In this document: positions 4,857 through 5,584 of the stretch, piece after piece | How the letters are laid out: each line of letters opens with the position of its first letter | How positions within the stretch are numbered: position 1 is the stretch's first letter | Source of the DNA: Deltaproteobacteria bacterium | GTDB lineage: Bacteria > Desulfobacterota > DSM-4660 > Desulfatiglandales > B25-G16 | Length of the DNA: 5,584 nucleotides | Assembly (NCBI GenBank): GCA_018400255.1 | Contig: JAGYMO010000008.1 | Coordinates: 1 to 5,584 of the forward strand | Reading direction: 5' to 3' | Made by a program: the position numbers and the translations under genes | The notes under the pieces: model-generated | Told to the model about the DNA's origin: nothing | Database searches by the model: none | Seen by the model: the letters and a program-made list of their open reading frames with translations, nothing else

Positions 4857-5584
4857 ATGAAAAAAATCCTACCGAGATATTACCCACTCATGCCTGTATT
4901 AGCCGCATACCTCATAATGTTTTTAATCGGCTTCTTTATGCCTGGTATGTGGCAGATGGTTGCATTGCTTGCCTTTTATTGTGCCCTCGGCCAGTCCTGG
5001 AACATATTTATGGGAATGACAGGATATGTAGATTTTGGCTATGTAACCTTTATCGCTTTAGGCACATATGGGATGGCATTAGGCATAACATATTTTGCTC
5101 AGTATGAATGGCTTGGCATAGGTATTATAGGAATAGGTCTGTTTTTTGCCATGTTCCTTGCCTCATTATCAGCGCTTCTTGAATCTTTTATTGCATTAAG
5201 ATTAAGGGGGGCCTATTTTGCCATAGCCTGTATAGGAATTAATGAAGGACTAAGATACTTTATAGAGGGGGCAAGAATATGGGGTGGCTCTGAAGGTCTA
5301 ATATACTTCGGGGCACTAGTACAGGCCCTGGGAAGAGATACAGTCAACCAACTGACCTCATTTTGGGCCGATTTTTCAGTCTTCATTATAGCCGCTTTAG
5401 CCGCTTTTTTGAATATTTATTATATGCGAAGCAAAATTGGCTATGCACTGACTGCAGTTAGAGAAGATGAGGATGCAGCCAAGGTTATGGGAATTAATAC
5501 AAACAAGTACAAGACTATCGCCTTTTTGACCAGCGGTTGGCTTGGAGCAGGTGTCGGGGCCTTGGCCTGGGGATTAAAGCTTGG
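4857..5584 (+). CDS. livM: Branched-chain amino-acid ABC transporter permease, LivM-like, 3' end cut by window edge
   Basis: The frame starts at ATG 4857, immediately after the livH stop codon (no intervening base), and stays open to the right edge: 242 complete codons, about three quarters of a usual LivM. It should form the second half of the transport channel with LivH. Landmarks are the N-terminal family segment GQSWNIFMGMTGYVDFGYVTFIALGTYG (45-72), LRGAYFAIACIGINEGLR (116-133), GGSEGL (143-148) and the ATPase-coupling loop KIGYALTAVREDEDAAKVMGINTNKYK (193-219). At residues 59-62 it reads DFGY, where the common form is SFGH. The ribosome binding site is weak (GGGGAAG, inside the livH end), so translation probably depends on coupling to livH. 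The ATPase genes livG and livF are expected downstream. Confidence 0.93.
   Translation, partial: MKKILPRYYPLMPVLAAYLIMFLIGFFMPGMWQMVALLAFYCALGQSWNIFMGMTGYVDFGYVTFIALGTYGMALGITYFAQYEWLGIGIIGIGLFFAMFLASLSALLESFIALRLRGAYFAIACIGINEGLRYFIEGARIWGGSEGLIYFGALVQALGRDTVNQLTSFWADFSVFIIAALAAFLNIYYMRSKIGYALTAVREDEDAAKVMGINTNKYKTIAFLTSGWLGAGVGALAWGLKL

Overview
The window looks like chromosomal DNA from a Gram-negative bacterium of moderate to low GC content (roughly 40-45% by eye), with AT-rich intergenic gaps. The diderm inference comes from the soluble, Sec-exported solute-binding protein, which has an AFA|A signal-peptidase I site and no lipobox cysteine. The combination of a histidine ammonia-lyase family enzyme, a GT81-type glycosyltransferase and a Liv-type amino-acid importer would suit an anaerobic desulfobacterium (Desulfobacterota) or a relative. 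That placement is a guess; nothing in the window fixes the taxon. All recognised genes are on the + strand. No RNA gene, CRISPR array, insertion sequence or integrase was seen.

Layout: (1) bases 1-557 hold the C-terminal third of an aromatic amino-acid lyase of the histidine ammonia-lyase type, cut by the left edge. (2) Bases 558-881 are an AT-rich gap with a possible promoter. (3) Bases 882-2180 encode a GT81-like glucosyl-3-phosphoglycerate synthase, probably starting at TTG, with an extra C-terminal region of about 140 residues. (4) Bases 2181-2576 are a second AT-rich gap with a possible small ORF, a weak hairpin, a candidate promoter with an operator-like dyad, and a strong Shine-Dalgarno site. 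(5) Bases 2577-5584 are the front of a branched-chain/hydrophobic amino-acid (HAAT) ABC importer operon: the periplasmic binding protein, then two tandem RNA hairpins, then the LivH-like permease, then the LivM-like permease, which runs off the right edge. The ATPase genes livG and livF are expected beyond it.

How the parts work together: the binding protein captures an amino acid or related ligand in the periplasm and delivers it to the LivH/LivM channel. The 14-bp perfect hairpin after the binding-protein gene is well placed to end or trim most transcripts there, giving more binding protein than permease. The lyase, the glycosyltransferase and the transporter are separated by gaps of 324 and 396 bases and are probably three transcription units, so a shared pathway cannot be claimed from adjacency. 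I found no convincing new system. The most distinctive items are the tandem hairpins between the binding-protein and permease genes, and the stand-alone GT81-like enzyme with its C-terminal extension.
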